From the NCBI RefSeq assembly GCF_004217565.1, contig NZ_SHLA01000001.1, positions 3,519,061-3,583,060 of the forward strand: DNA of 64,000 bases, in the 5' to 3' direction. The notes beneath the pieces are model-generated. The model was not told the origin of the DNA. It was given only the letters and a program-made list of their open reading frames with translations, and did no database searches. This document shows positions 25,945-34,624 of this stretch, in pieces. Source of the DNA: Zhihengliuella halotolerans (GTDB lineage Bacteria > Actinomycetota > Actinomycetes > Actinomycetales > Micrococcaceae). Made by a program: the position numbers and the translations under genes. Position 1 is the stretch's first letter; the number at the start of each line of letters is the position of its first letter.

Positions 25945-27297
25945 ATGCGAGTTGCAGTGTTGGGTCTGGGGGAGGCCGGTCGGGTGTTCGCGGAAGGGTT
26001 CGCCCGGCATGGCCACGCAGTGGCAGGGTTCGATCCTGCCGATGTCAGCGTCGACAGCGCAGTCGAACGCAAAAGTTCCGTGGCAGAGGCGGTGGGCGAC
26101 GCCGACGTCGTACTCAGCCTGACGACGGCCGCACACGCGGTTTCGGCCGCGAGCGAGGCCGCCTTCTCTGCGCGGAGCGGGGCCGTGTACATCGACATGA
26201 ATTCGGGATCGCCGCAGCTCAAGGCGGAGGTTCGCGACGCGACGCTCGGACGCGACATCGAAGTCGTGGACGGGGCGGTCATCGGGTCGGTTCGAAGCGT
26301 GGGTATCGGGGTTGAAGTACTGTTGGCTGGCCCGGCCGCGGAGGAAGCCGCACGGAGACTGGCAGTCCTGGGTGGCAACCCCACGGCGATCAGCGAGGTG
26401 CTCGGCGCCGCTTCCCAGCGCAAGTTGCTGCGCAGCGTCTTCATGAAAGGTCTCGGGGCGCTCATCAGCGAGTCGATGGACGCTGCGGAACTGGGCGGCG
26501 AACCCGAGTGGATGCGCGAACAGATCGCGGGCGCTCTGGCCGATGGTGATCCGGGGGTGGAGCGGCTGCGCTCGGGGACGCTTCTCCATGCGGCCCGGCG
26601 GGGTCGAGAGCTCTCGGACAGTCTCGCCGGACTGGCTGGGCCGGAGTCATCATGGCCCGTGACGTTCGGGGCGCGGGAGTACCACTTGCGGGCCGCGCAC
26701 TCCGAGATGGACCTGTCGAGCAGCCTCGCCACGATTCCCACAGCCGCGTTGGGCGACGCCGGCGACCGGATGGGGTTGTTGCACTCGTCGATTAAGCCGG
26801 TGTGGGACGCTCCAGCGGTGGCCGGCCGGGCGTTGACAGTTTGGACGCGTCCTGGAGACAATGCGGCTGTGCACCGGGCGCTGGACATCGCGCGTCCGGG
26901 TGACGTGTTGGTCGTGGCCGCCGGTGGTCACGTCGAACGGGCACTGATGGGAGAGCTGATCGGTGAACGCGCCGTCTCCAAGGGAATCCGCGCCTTCATT
27001 ACCGACGGCGCCGTGCGTGATGCGCAGGAACTGGCGAAGATCGGCTTTCCCGTGTGGGCCGGGGGCGTTTCGCCGGCTGGTCCCTACAAAGATGGCCCCG
27101 GGCGCGTCGACGTCCCGGTTTCCATTGGTGGCGCCGTGTGCTCGCCCGGTGACTACATCGTGGCCGATGGCGATGGCGTGATCGTCATCCCGTCCGTGGC
27201 GGCCGAATCTCTGTTGTCCCGCGGCCGGGCGGTACTGGCCGATGAAGCCCTCCGCCGAAGTGAGATCCTCCGCCGGCGCGAGGAGGGTGATTCCTGA
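25945..27297 (+). CDS. Fusion of NAD(P)-binding dehydrogenase (DUF1932 type) and RraA-like aldolase
   Basis: Two-domain protein of 450 residues. Residues 1 to about 245 form a 6-phosphogluconate/3-hydroxyisobutyrate dehydrogenase-like unit with Rossmann motif VLGLGEAG, YIDMNSGSP and a helical DUF1932-like part (KLLRSVFMKGLGALISESM). Residues from about 260 form an RraA/HMG-CHA aldolase fold with GELIGERAVSKGIRAFITDGAVRDAQEL, which keeps the metal-site G...L...R-D pattern, and a PGDYIVADGDGVIVIP tail. ATG at 25945 has GGAAG upstream; an ATG at 25927 is possible. The stop overlaps the TRAP permease start. A plausible role is NAD-linked oxidation of a branched hydroxy acid followed by retro-aldol release of pyruvate. 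The substrate is unknown and I know no characterised homologue. Confidence 0.82.
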   Translation: MRVAVLGLGEAGRVFAEGFARHGHAVAGFDPADVSVDSAVERKSSVAEAVGDADVVLSLTTAAHAVSAASEAAFSARSGAVYIDMNSGSPQLKAEVRDATLGRDIEVVDGAVIGSVRSVGIGVEVLLAGPAAEEAARRLAVLGGNPTAISEVLGAASQRKLLRSVFMKGLGALISESMDAAELGGEPEWMREQIAGALADGDPGVERLRSGTLLHAARRGRELSDSLAGLAGPESSWPVTFGAREYHLRAAHSEMDLSSSLATIPTAALGDAGDRMGLLHSSIKPVWDAPAVAGRALTVWTRPGDNAAVHRALDIARPGDVLVVAAGGHVERALMGELIGERAVSKGIRAFITDGAVRDAQELAKIGFPVWAGGVSPAGPYKDGPGRVDVPVSIGGAVCSPGDYIVADGDGVIVIPSVAAESLLSRGRAVLADEALRRSEILRRREEGDS

Positions 27298-28646
27298 TGC
27301 CTACAGCGCTTATCGCCCTGGCCGTATTCGTTGCGGTGATCGTGGTGTGGAACGTCGTCGTCAAGCGCAACATGGGCGAAGCGATGATTCTCGGATTCAT
27401 CGCCACACTGTTCTTCGCGGGCGCGGCAGCTCCATCCGTCGCCGTCGACTCCATGGTCGAAGCCACCGAGTCCGAAGTTCTCTACGCGGCGGCGGCGTTC
27501 GTGTTCATGACGTATTTCGTTGAACGTGTCGGCGTCATCGGCAAGCTCGTGCAGATCCTCTCCGCCGCGCTGGGACGGCTCAGGGGAGGCCCTGCACTGG
27601 TCGATACGGTGACCTCCGGAGTCATGGGCGCCTTGGCGGGTGGTTCGAACACCGGCAACGCTGCCGCGTCGGGATCCATCACCGGCCCCTGGATGATCAG
27701 CACTGGATGGAAGCGATCCCGTGCGGCTACGGTTATCGCCGGCAACGCCGGCCTGGGGGCCGCGCTGCCCCCGAGCGCGTCGATGATCATCATGATCGGT
27801 TTCGCCGGAACCATGGTCACCACCAGTCAGGTGTATATCGCCCTGCTGGTTGCGGGTCTGTACCAAGTTCTGTGGCGCATCGTTCTCACCTTGTGGTTCG
27901 TCCGTCGGGATGGGGTGCCGGCGGAGACCGGCCACCACGCGGGCGCCGTGAAACAGGCACTGCGCGCCGGGTGGCCCTCTACCCTGATCTTCTTCGGTGC
28001 GCTGATCCCGATCTTCGTCACGGTCGGACCTCTGGCTGACGCCCTCACGGCGACGGGCAGATACGGTGAATCGCTCGACGAGATCTCGCTGATCGTGTGG
28101 ATTCCGATTCTCATCATCGCCATCAGCGCCGTCATCGCCTGGCGGGAGCTTCCACGAACGGTGTCAGGCTGGTGGGAATTCTTCCGTGACAGTGTGCCCC
28201 ACTTCTTCACGATCGGAGTCTTGCTCTACTTCGCCATTGCAGCCAGCCAGGTATTGGACCGGCTCGGACTGGCGGCAGACGTCGATCAGGTCATCGGGGG
28301 CCTCAGCATTCCGACGTGGATGTTGGTGGCCATTGTGGGGTTCATGGTGGTGGTCGTCGCCGGTCCACTGTCGTCAACGGCGACTCTCTCCGCAGTCGGC
28401 CAGGTTTCGCTGGTCACCTTGGTCGGCGCTGGAATAGACCCGCTGCTGGCCGTCGTCGCACTGCTGGTGTTCGCTTCGACGGAGGGTTCCTCGCCTCCGG
28501 CCTCCGGCTCGATATTCGTCGCGTGCGGAATCACGGAGGCCAAACCGGAGAGCACCTTCATTCCGCTCATCATCTACTACGTCCTTCCGATTACCCTGCT
28601 GGGCGTCCTCATCGCCCTCGGTATCGTGCCTGTTCCCATCAACTAG
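27297..28646 (+). CDS. TRAP-type large permease (DctM-like)
   Basis: Inner-membrane carboxylate permease of 449 residues with about 12 hydrophobic segments. Sequences GALAGGSNTGNAAASGSITGPWMI and GNAGLGAALPPSASMIIMIGFAG are the twin re-entrant loop motifs of DctM-like proteins. A third such stretch, STEGSSPPASGSIFVACGI, lies near the C-terminus. The start overlaps the stop of the fused dehydrogenase gene by one base. TRAP systems normally need a DctQ small subunit and a DctP binding protein; neither is recognisable here, only an 82-residue membrane protein. It may be a binding-protein-independent relative, or its receptor is elsewhere. Confidence 0.85.
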   Translation: MPTALIALAVFVAVIVVWNVVVKRNMGEAMILGFIATLFFAGAAAPSVAVDSMVEATESEVLYAAAAFVFMTYFVERVGVIGKLVQILSAALGRLRGGPALVDTVTSGVMGALAGGSNTGNAAASGSITGPWMISTGWKRSRAATVIAGNAGLGAALPPSASMIIMIGFAGTMVTTSQVYIALLVAGLYQVLWRIVLTLWFVRRDGVPAETGHHAGAVKQALRAGWPSTLIFFGALIPIFVTVGPLADALTATGRYGESLDEISLIVWIPILIIAISAVIAWRELPRTVSGWWEFFRDSVPHFFTIGVLLYFAIAASQVLDRLGLAADVDQVIGGLSIPTWMLVAIVGFMVVVVAGPLSSTATLSAVGQVSLVTLVGAGIDPLLAVVALLVFASTEGSSPPASGSIFVACGITEAKPESTFIPLIIYYVLPITLLGVLIALGIVPVPIN

Positions 28647-28654
28647 GAGGAAAT

Positions 28655-28903
28655 GTGCGTCAGTCATTGAATAGAGCTTTCACCACCCTGTACGCCGTGG
28701 CGATGATCGCGTTCCTCGGGCTCGCCTTCATCCTGGTGCTTGCGCAAGCCGCGGGCCTCGTTCTCGCACAAGGAGACTGGATCGTGGGGGCTTCCGAATC
28801 GTTGCTCCGCCCGGCCATCATTGCCGCTGTGGTTGCCGGTCTGCTCGGGTTCAGCGTCTACAACGTTCAGGGGAGACCGGAAACTGAGGATGACAAGGAC
28901 TAA
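28655..28903 (+). CDS. Small two-span membrane protein beside TRAP permease
   Basis: Protein of 82 residues with two hydrophobic segments (about 10-34 and 48-70) and an acidic C-terminus ending TEDDKD. GTG at 28655 is used, with TAGGAGG at 28644-28650 partly inside the permease stop. An overlapping ATG at 28653 reads into an immediate stop. It is far shorter than a DctQ subunit (about 160 residues, four spans), so it is either a reduced small subunit or an accessory protein. Last gene of the IclR-controlled operon. Confidence 0.7.
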   Translation: MRQSLNRAFTTLYAVAMIAFLGLAFILVLAQAAGLVLAQGDWIVGASESLLRPAIIAAVVAGLLGFSVYNVQGRPETEDDKD

Positions 28904-29018
28904 TCGCGGGCCCGCAGTCACTGCTGGCTGCTCCCAGAGGTCCGAGTAGGTGCACGGCTGAGGCCGGCCGTCGGAGCGATCCGGCCGCCGCGCCGCCGCC
29001 GTGCCCCGAGATACGAGA

Positions 29019-29073
29019 AGCCCCGGCCCAGACCAGCCCCGAGGGGAAAGGGATGCTGGTCGGGGCCGGGGCT
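29019..29073. terminator. Bidirectional hairpin terminator
   Basis: AGCCCCGGCCC plus GACCAGC (29019-29037) pairs with GCTGGTC plus GGGCCGGGGCT (29055-29073) with a single A-G mismatch. It lies between convergent operons ending at 28903 and 29087. Confidence 0.82.
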
Positions 29074-29086
29074 GTGTGCCGCCGTG

Positions 29087-30418
29087 CTACTTGATGCCGG
29101 CGGTGGCCTTGGAGTTGCTCTCGCCGTCGAGGCGATCGCCCGGGGCGGCCCCGTAGCGCTCGGTCTCGATGTCCTGCAGCGTGCGGCCGCTGGTGTTCGG
29201 GGCGCCGATCCAGCCGATGATCATGGCCGCGACGAGGAGGGCGATCATGATGACGCCGACGAAGGCGACGCCCTGTTCGGCCAGCATCGTCGGGAACCAG
29301 TAGCTGAGCACGCCGACTAGGATGCGGGCGACGAAGAAGAGCAGGCCCTGGGCGCTGGCGCGGTACTTGGTCGCGAACATCTCGGCGGCCCACAAGGCGT
29401 AGAACGCCTGGGCGCCGATGCCGGCGGCGACGCCCCACAGGACGGCGAAGAGGATGAGCATCGGCATCGTGATGTTCGCGAAGACCAGCAGGACCCAGGC
29501 GGCGATGCCGAGGATCGCGCCCAGCAGGTAGAGCTTGCGGCGGTCGACCCGGTCGCCGTACTTCATGAAGCCGAAGTAGGTGGCGGCCACCGTGCACGTC
29601 CAGAGCAGGACCTGGAGCAGGTTCTGGCTCGTCGCCGACTCGACGCCCGCGGACTCGTAGACGCGCGGCATGAAGATGCCCATCTGGCCGGCGACCAGGT
29701 TCCACAGCGCGTAGACGCCCGTGAGGAACAGCAGGGCCTTGACGTTGCCCTTGTTCAGCAGCAGCTCGCGGTAGTTCCGGCGCTTGATGCCGGTCGAGGC
29801 CTCGGAAGCGAGGCGCTCCGCGTTCGACTTCTTCCAGGTGTCGGACTCGCCGAGGCCGCGGCGGACCCACCACGTCACCAGAGCGACAAGGAAGAGATGC
29901 GCGAAGATGATGCGCGAGCCCAGCAGGCCCAGCGGCACCACGAGTGTGGCGAAGAGGAAGACGAGCGCCGGCCCGAGGGACCAGGCGAGCTGGGCCGAGC
30001 CCACGTGCTTGGCGCGATCGGCGGCTGGCGCCTCCTCGGCGATGTAAGTCCAGGCCACGGGCACGCCGGCGCCGACGGCGATGCCGGTCAGCACGACGCC
30101 GGTCAGCAGCATCGCCGGATGCGTCGCGAACACGACCAGCAGTGTGCCCGCCATGTAGACGACGAGGTCGTAGGTGTAGATGAACTTGCGGCCGAACCGG
30201 TCGCCGGCCCAGCCGCCGAGCAGCGCGCCGATCGCGGCGCCGAACGCGTTGGCGCTGATCGCGGCGACCAGCCCGATCACCAGGTTGGAGAAGCCGAAGT
30301 ACTCCTGCCAGAACGCCAGCGAGGTGGCCAGGGCGATGATCGAGCCGGCTTCGATGTAGTTGGACATGGCGACGGCGATGGTCGCCTTCCAGCCGGTGAC
30401 CTTGGGTTTGGTGGACAT
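29087..30418 (-). CDS. MFS sugar transporter, probably for L-rhamnose
   Basis: MFS protein of 443 residues with 12 predicted helices, motif GGWAGDRFGRKFIY between helices 2 and 3 and GDRVDRRKLYLLG between 8 and 9. It lies 61 bases downstream of the L-rhamnose mutarotase gene on the same strand, preceded by AAGGA. The mutarotase promoter carries the same TGAAWCGWTTCA-type operators as rhaI, so the pair likely belongs to the rhamnose regulon and this protein would bring in rhamnose. The substrate is inferred purely from context; family members also carry acids and polyols. Confidence 0.82.
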   Translation of the reverse strand: MSTKPKVTGWKATIAVAMSNYIEAGSIIALATSLAFWQEYFGFSNLVIGLVAAISANAFGAAIGALLGGWAGDRFGRKFIYTYDLVVYMAGTLLVVFATHPAMLLTGVVLTGIAVGAGVPVAWTYIAEEAPAADRAKHVGSAQLAWSLGPALVFLFATLVVPLGLLGSRIIFAHLFLVALVTWWVRRGLGESDTWKKSNAERLASEASTGIKRRNYRELLLNKGNVKALLFLTGVYALWNLVAGQMGIFMPRVYESAGVESATSQNLLQVLLWTCTVAATYFGFMKYGDRVDRRKLYLLGAILGIAAWVLLVFANITMPMLILFAVLWGVAAGIGAQAFYALWAAEMFATKYRASAQGLLFFVARILVGVLSYWFPTMLAEQGVAFVGVIMIALLVAAMIIGWIGAPNTSGRTLQDIETERYGAAPGDRLDGESNSKATAGIK

Positions 30419-30479
30419 CAGGATTCCTTTGGAGAGATTTCGTGCGTGCTCCGGCCGCGTCGCTGCGGCTGCGGAGCGG

Positions 30480-30845
30480 TCAGGCGAGGCGGAAGTAGGG
30501 CAGGAGCGCCTCCTGGACGCTGCCCTCGACGAAGTACTGGGCCATTTCGGCTTGCCAGGTGGCGTTGACGGGGTCGGCGCCCATGGCTGCCTGCGCTGCG
30601 TCGACGTCGTCAGCCTCGAAGTAGCCGACTACCAGGCCGTCCTCCTCGCGCAGGAAGAGCGTGTAGTTGCGCCAGCCGTGACGGCTGAGGGCTTCGAGCA
30701 TCTCCGGCCAGACGCGCTGGTGGGCTTCGACGTACTCGGCGAGGCGCTCGGGTTTGACGTGCAGCAGGAAGGCGGCGCGCGTGGACGTCACGTCCTCGCC
30801 CAACTGAACGAGATCGGCGACGCCTGCGGTGGTGTCCTCACCCAT
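30480..30845 (-). CDS. rhaM: L-rhamnose mutarotase
   Basis: Enzyme of 121 residues that interconverts alpha and beta anomers of L-rhamnose, speeding entry into the isomerase pathway. After a roughly 20-residue extension not present in the E. coli protein, the ferredoxin-like fold shows AAFLLHVKPERLAEYVEAHQRVWPEML with the catalytic histidine region. NYTLFLREEDGLVVGYFEAD and a conserved WQAEMAQYF region follow. ATG at 30845 follows AAGGAGG. First gene of a two-gene operon with the transporter. It lies 15 kb from rhaI-rhaD-rhaB but shares operator sequences with it. Confidence 0.9.
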   Translation of the reverse strand: MGEDTTAGVADLVQLGEDVTSTRAAFLLHVKPERLAEYVEAHQRVWPEMLEALSRHGWRNYTLFLREEDGLVVGYFEADDVDAAQAAMGADPVNATWQAEMAQYFVEGSVQEALLPYFRLA

Positions 30846-30866
30846 GAGGACCTCCTTGACTAGGTA

Positions 30867-30878
30867 TGAATCGATTCA
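30867..30878 (-). promoter_or_regulatory. LacI operator TGAATCGATTCA upstream of rhaM
   Basis: A perfect 12-base palindrome 21 bases before the rhaM start. It matches the near-palindrome TGAAACGATTCA at 10869-10880 before rhaI at all but one position. Binding here would act as a roadblock just ahead of the ribosome site, complementing the site at 30967-30978. Confidence 0.7.
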
Positions 30879-30951
30879 ATTTCGAGGACCGGCGTACCGC
30901 CCGAGATCTTGCTCTCTGGGGTGTGTGACGCCGGCCTCCGTGTCACGCACC

Positions 30952-30980
30952 ATGGTAGCGCCGTTTTGAGACGTTTCAAA
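30952..30980 (-). promoter_or_regulatory. rhaM promoter with second LacI operator
   Basis: On the minus strand TTGAAA (30979-30974) and TACCAT (30957-30952) are 16 bases apart. TGAAACGTCTCA (30978-30967) overlaps the -35 and is one of the same operator family (TGAAWCGWTTCA-like). Two operators about 90 bases apart could allow repression looping. Confidence 0.6.
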
Positions 30981-31049
30981 CACCGGGATTCACCACCTCG
31001 GTTGCCCGGGCTTGACCTCAACTATTGTTGATGTTCTTAGCTGCTGCCT

Positions 31050-32489
31050 ATGACCCTTTCTCCCACGGGACCGACCGCGGACTGCCGCGAGTGCGAGGCC
31101 CCCGACAGCGCCCGCATCCCGACAGTCGAGGACCGGTTGTGGACGGCGGCCTCGTGGCCCCTGATCGCGGCATCCCTGACGCTCGTCGCCCTGATCGCGT
31201 TCGAGTCCTTCGCGGTCACCACCGTGCTGCCCGTCGTCGCCCGCGAACTGGGAGGCGAGCAGTGGTACTCGTTCGCCTTCGCCGGCACGCTCACCGCCGG
31301 GCTCGTGGCGACGGCACTGGCCGGCGGCTGGGCGGACCGCGCGGGCACGAACCGGCCCCTTCTCACCGGCGCGAGCCTCTTCGCGGCCGGCCTGGGGATG
31401 TGCGTGCTGGCCGGCGACATGGCCTGGTTCATCGGCGGACGCCTCCTGCAGGGTTTCGGCGGCGGGCTCGTCTCGGTGGTGATCTACGCCCTGATCGGTC
31501 GGCATATCGCGGAGGGGCTGCGTCCACGCTTCTTCGGGCTGCTCTCCGCGGCCTGGCTGCTGCCGGCGATGCTGGGGCCCGTCGTCGCCGGCGCCGTCAC
31601 CGAGCTGTGGTCGTGGCGCGTGCTCTTCGCGGCCGTCCTGGTCGGGACGGCTGCCGCCTCCGCCCTGCTGTGGCTGGCCACGGCGCGCCATGGCCGGGCG
31701 GGGACGCCGGGGGCGGCAGGGGGACGACGACGCACGCTCGCCTGGGCGATCGCCGCCTCCCTGGCGGCTTCCGTGCTGCACGTCGGCGGACAACAGCAGG
31801 GGCTCTGGCGGCTGACGGTGCCCGTCGCAGCCGTCGTCGTGGTGGTGGCGGCGTCTCGCCTGCTGCCGCGCGGCACCCTGCGGGCCGCCGCAGGAACGCC
31901 GCGCCTGATCGCCCTGCGCGGCCTCGTGGGGGTCTCGGCGACCGGGTGCGAGGTCTACCTGACGCTGTACCTGCAGGAGGCGCGCGGCCTGAGCCCGACC
32001 CTGGCCGGGTGGTCCGTGGCGGTCAGCGCCCTCACGTGGGCGGCCGGCTCGTGGTGGCAGGGGCGACGGGTGGGAAGCCGGGCTGATGACGCGGCTTTCA
32101 TCGCCGCCGGAGTCGGCTTGGTGCTGGCCGGTCCCGCCGTGGTCCTCGCCGTCGTCGCAACCAACGCGCCGGTGGGTCTGGCGGTCATCGGGTGGGCAAT
32201 TGCGGGGCTGGGGCTGGGGACGTGTTATCCCCGGATCAGTTCGGCGACCCTTCAGCTCGCGGGCGCCGGTGCTCACGGGCGACTCGGCGCGGCCCTGCAG
32301 CTCGGCGAAGGGCTGAGCTCGGCGCTCGGCCTCGCGCTCCTCGGATCGGTCCTCGCCGTCGCGAGCACTCTGACGGGCGGTCTGGTCGCGGTTTTCGCGG
32401 TCCTGACGCTGCTCGCGGCGACGGCCGCCGTCGTCGCGGTGCGCACGCTCCGCTCCACACCTTCGGCCGCACCGGACACGGGCGCGTAG
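31050..32489 (+). CDS. MFS drug-type transporter (DHA2-like)
   Basis: Membrane transporter of 479 residues with a hydrophilic 30-residue N-terminus and many predicted spans (12-14). Motifs FESFAVTTVLPVVARELGG in helix 1, AGGWADRAGTNRPLL in the helix 2-3 loop and GRLLQGFGGGLVSVVIYALIG in helix 4 match the EmrB/QacA-type exporter families. There is no clear ribosome site before the ATG, so the mRNA may be leaderless. It is convergent with lutC, with only 21 bases between stops. No regulator is adjacent. The substrate is unknown. Confidence 0.82.
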   Translation: MTLSPTGPTADCRECEAPDSARIPTVEDRLWTAASWPLIAASLTLVALIAFESFAVTTVLPVVARELGGEQWYSFAFAGTLTAGLVATALAGGWADRAGTNRPLLTGASLFAAGLGMCVLAGDMAWFIGGRLLQGFGGGLVSVVIYALIGRHIAEGLRPRFFGLLSAAWLLPAMLGPVVAGAVTELWSWRVLFAAVLVGTAAASALLWLATARHGRAGTPGAAGGRRRTLAWAIAASLAASVLHVGGQQQGLWRLTVPVAAVVVVVAASRLLPRGTLRAAAGTPRLIALRGLVGVSATGCEVYLTLYLQEARGLSPTLAGWSVAVSALTWAAGSWWQGRRVGSRADDAAFIAAGVGLVLAGPAVVLAVVATNAPVGLAVIGWAIAGLGLGTCYPRISSATLQLAGAGAHGRLGAALQLGEGLSSALGLALLGSVLAVASTLTGGLVAVFAVLTLLAATAAVVAVRTLRSTPSAAPDTGA

Positions 32490-32510
32490 GGCGCGACACG
32501 GCGTCCGCAG

Positions 32511-33143
32511 CTACGCGTCGGCGAGGATCACCACCGCCAGATTGCGCGGGCCGTGCACGCCCTCGACGCGCTCGAGCTCGATGTCGCTCGTCGCGCTCGG
32601 ACCCGAGATCCACGTCTGCGGGCGGGAGATGTCCAGGCGCGGCAGGGCCTCCGGCAGCAGTTGCACGATGCTCGACGCCGCCACCACGCACACGTGGGTG
32701 TCCGGCACCAGCGAGATCGCCCGCCGCCCCTGCGCCGCGGATCCGTCGAGGATGATCGTGCCGGACTCGGAGACCGAGACCGCCGACGCCGTGACCACGG
32801 CGTCGATCGCGTCGAGGTCCGCGACCGATGTCGGCTGCTCGGGTGAATCGACGATGCGTCGCGCGCCGGCCGGCACCGCGGCCAGCCACGCCTCGTCGAG
32901 CCCGGCGGGCACCACGTACGACGACGCCGCGGCCAGTCGCGCCGCGATCGCCGCCGCCGCCTCGGCCGCCGGCACGACGTCGACTCTCGCCTTGTAGTCG
33001 ACCAGACGGTCGACGAGCTGCTCGATCAGCTGCTCGCGGGTCAGCTCCGAGGTCCGACGGTAGGTGCGCTGCACCTCGGGGGCGGCAGGTGCGTCGCTCA
33101 ACGCGGTGCGGATGCGGCTCATGATCTCGTCGCGGGCGCTCAT
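32511..33143 (-). CDS. lutC: Lactate utilization protein C (LUD domain)
   Basis: LUD-domain protein of 210 residues and third component of the LutABC L-lactate oxidase complex. Family features are the N-terminal MSARDEIMSRIRTAL helix, AVVTASAVSVSESGTIILDGS and a C-terminal ISGPSATSDIELERVEGVHGPRNLAVVIL that closely matches the family consensus. The ATG at 33143 overlaps the lutB stop by four bases (ATGA). The complex converts L-lactate to pyruvate, passing electrons to the respiratory chain. Last gene of the lut operon. Confidence 0.92.
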   Translation of the reverse strand: MSARDEIMSRIRTALSDAPAAPEVQRTYRRTSELTREQLIEQLVDRLVDYKARVDVVPAAEAAAAIAARLAAASSYVVPAGLDEAWLAAVPAGARRIVDSPEQPTSVADLDAIDAVVTASAVSVSESGTIILDGSAAQGRRAISLVPDTHVCVVAASSIVQLLPEALPRLDISRPQTWISGPSATSDIELERVEGVHGPRNLAVVILADA

Positions 33144-34624
33144 GAGCGTCCCTCCTTCTTCCACCAGTCGCGGAACGACTGGGCCGGCGGGGCGGGAATA
33201 TCGCGTGAAGAAGTCCAGGCCCCCGCGAGCTTGCCCGGCAGTTTCTTGATCTTCTTGTCGCGTCCGGCCGCGAGGCGCCCGAGCGGCAGGGCCTTCTCCA
33301 TCAGGTTCAGGACCTTTCCGGAGGAGAGGGCGATTTCGGCGCCCTTCATGAGCAGGTCCATCTCGGTCGGCACGCGACTTGCGGCGTGCTGGGCCTTCAC
33401 GTCCTCGCCGCGCAGGTGCACGAGGATGTCCGGGATGTTGATCTTCACCGGGCAGGCGTCGTAGCAGGCGCCGCAGAGGCTCGAGGCGTAGGGCAGCGAG
33501 CCGTTGTCCTCGGCCTCGATGCCCGTCATGAGCGGGGAGAGGATCGCGCCGATCGGACCCGGGTAGGTCGAGCCGTAGGCGTGGCCGCCCGTCCGCTCGT
33601 ACACCGGGCACACGTTCATACAGGCGGAGCAGCGGATGCAGTTCAGCGCGGTGCGGCCGTACTTGTCGGCCAGCGCGTTGGTGCGGCCGTTGTCGAGCAG
33701 GACGATGTGCACGTTCTGCGGGCCGTCGCCCTCGGTAACGCCGGTCCAGAGGGAGGTGTAGGGGTTCATGCGCTCACCCGTCGAGGAGCGGGGGAGTAGC
33801 TGCATGAACACCTCGAGGTCCTGCGCGCTCGGCAGCACCTTCTCGATGCCCATGACCGTGATGAGGGTTTCCGGCAGCGTCAGGCACATGCGCCCATTGC
33901 CCTCGGACTCGACGACGCCGAGTGTTCCGGTGTCTGCCAGCGCGAAGTTCGCCCCGGAGATCGCGACCTTCGCGCTGAGGAACTTCTGGCGGAGGTGGGC
34001 GCGGGCCGCCATCGCCAGCTCGGCGGGGTTGTCTGTCAGGTCAGGGTCTACCTCGGGCATCTCGTTGAGGAAGATATCGCGCACCTCGGTGCGGTTCTTG
34101 TGGATTGCGGGAACCAAGATGTGGCTCGGCTTGTCGTGCCCCAGCTGGACGATCAGCTCCGCCAGATCCGTCTCGAAGGCGGCGATGCCCTGCTCCTCGA
34201 GGTGCTCGTTGAGGCCGATCTCCTGGGTGGCCATCGACTTGACCTTGACGATCTCCTCCGAGCCCGTTGCGCGCACCAGATCCGTGACGATCCGGTTGGC
34301 CTCCTCCGCATCGCGCGCCCAGTGGACGACGCCGCCGCGGGCGGTGAAGTTCTTCTCGAACTCGTCCAGCTTGGCCGGCAGGTCCGCCATGACGGCGTCC
34401 TTGGTGTCCGACCCGGCCTGGCGCAGGTCCTCCCAATCCGGCAGCTCGCCGACGACGTTGAGCCGCTTGTCGCGGATGGTGTGGGTCGCGTGGCGCAGGT
34501 TGGCGCGCAGCTGGCTGTTTCCGAGCTCGCGCGTCGCGGCCTGCGGGAACGGCTCCTCGGCGTGCAGGTTCCCGTGTCCGCGCTGGCTCGGCAGGGTCGG
34601 CATGCCGACAAAGGTGGAACTCAT
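33140..34624 (-). CDS. lutB: Lactate utilization iron-sulfur protein B
   Basis: Iron-sulfur subunit of the LutABC complex, 494 residues. A LUD domain occupies about residues 60-300. A bacterioferredoxin-type two-[4Fe-4S] segment follows, with CIRCSACMNVCP at about 330 and CGACYDACP at about 385, and then a helical C-terminal region. The ATG at 34624 overlaps the lutA stop by four bases. In this lineage LutB carries a short N-terminal extension (FVGMPTLPSQRGHGNLHAE). It works with LutA and LutC at the membrane, oxidising L-lactate, including that made from rhamnose lactaldehyde. Confidence 0.93.
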   Translation of the reverse strand: MSSTFVGMPTLPSQRGHGNLHAEEPFPQAATRELGNSQLRANLRHATHTIRDKRLNVVGELPDWEDLRQAGSDTKDAVMADLPAKLDEFEKNFTARGGVVHWARDAEEANRIVTDLVRATGSEEIVKVKSMATQEIGLNEHLEEQGIAAFETDLAELIVQLGHDKPSHILVPAIHKNRTEVRDIFLNEMPEVDPDLTDNPAELAMAARAHLRQKFLSAKVAISGANFALADTGTLGVVESEGNGRMCLTLPETLITVMGIEKVLPSAQDLEVFMQLLPRSSTGERMNPYTSLWTGVTEGDGPQNVHIVLLDNGRTNALADKYGRTALNCIRCSACMNVCPVYERTGGHAYGSTYPGPIGAILSPLMTGIEAEDNGSLPYASSLCGACYDACPVKINIPDILVHLRGEDVKAQHAASRVPTEMDLLMKGAEIALSSGKVLNLMEKALPLGRLAAGRDKKIKKLPGKLAGAWTSSRDIPAPPAQSFRDWWKKEGRS

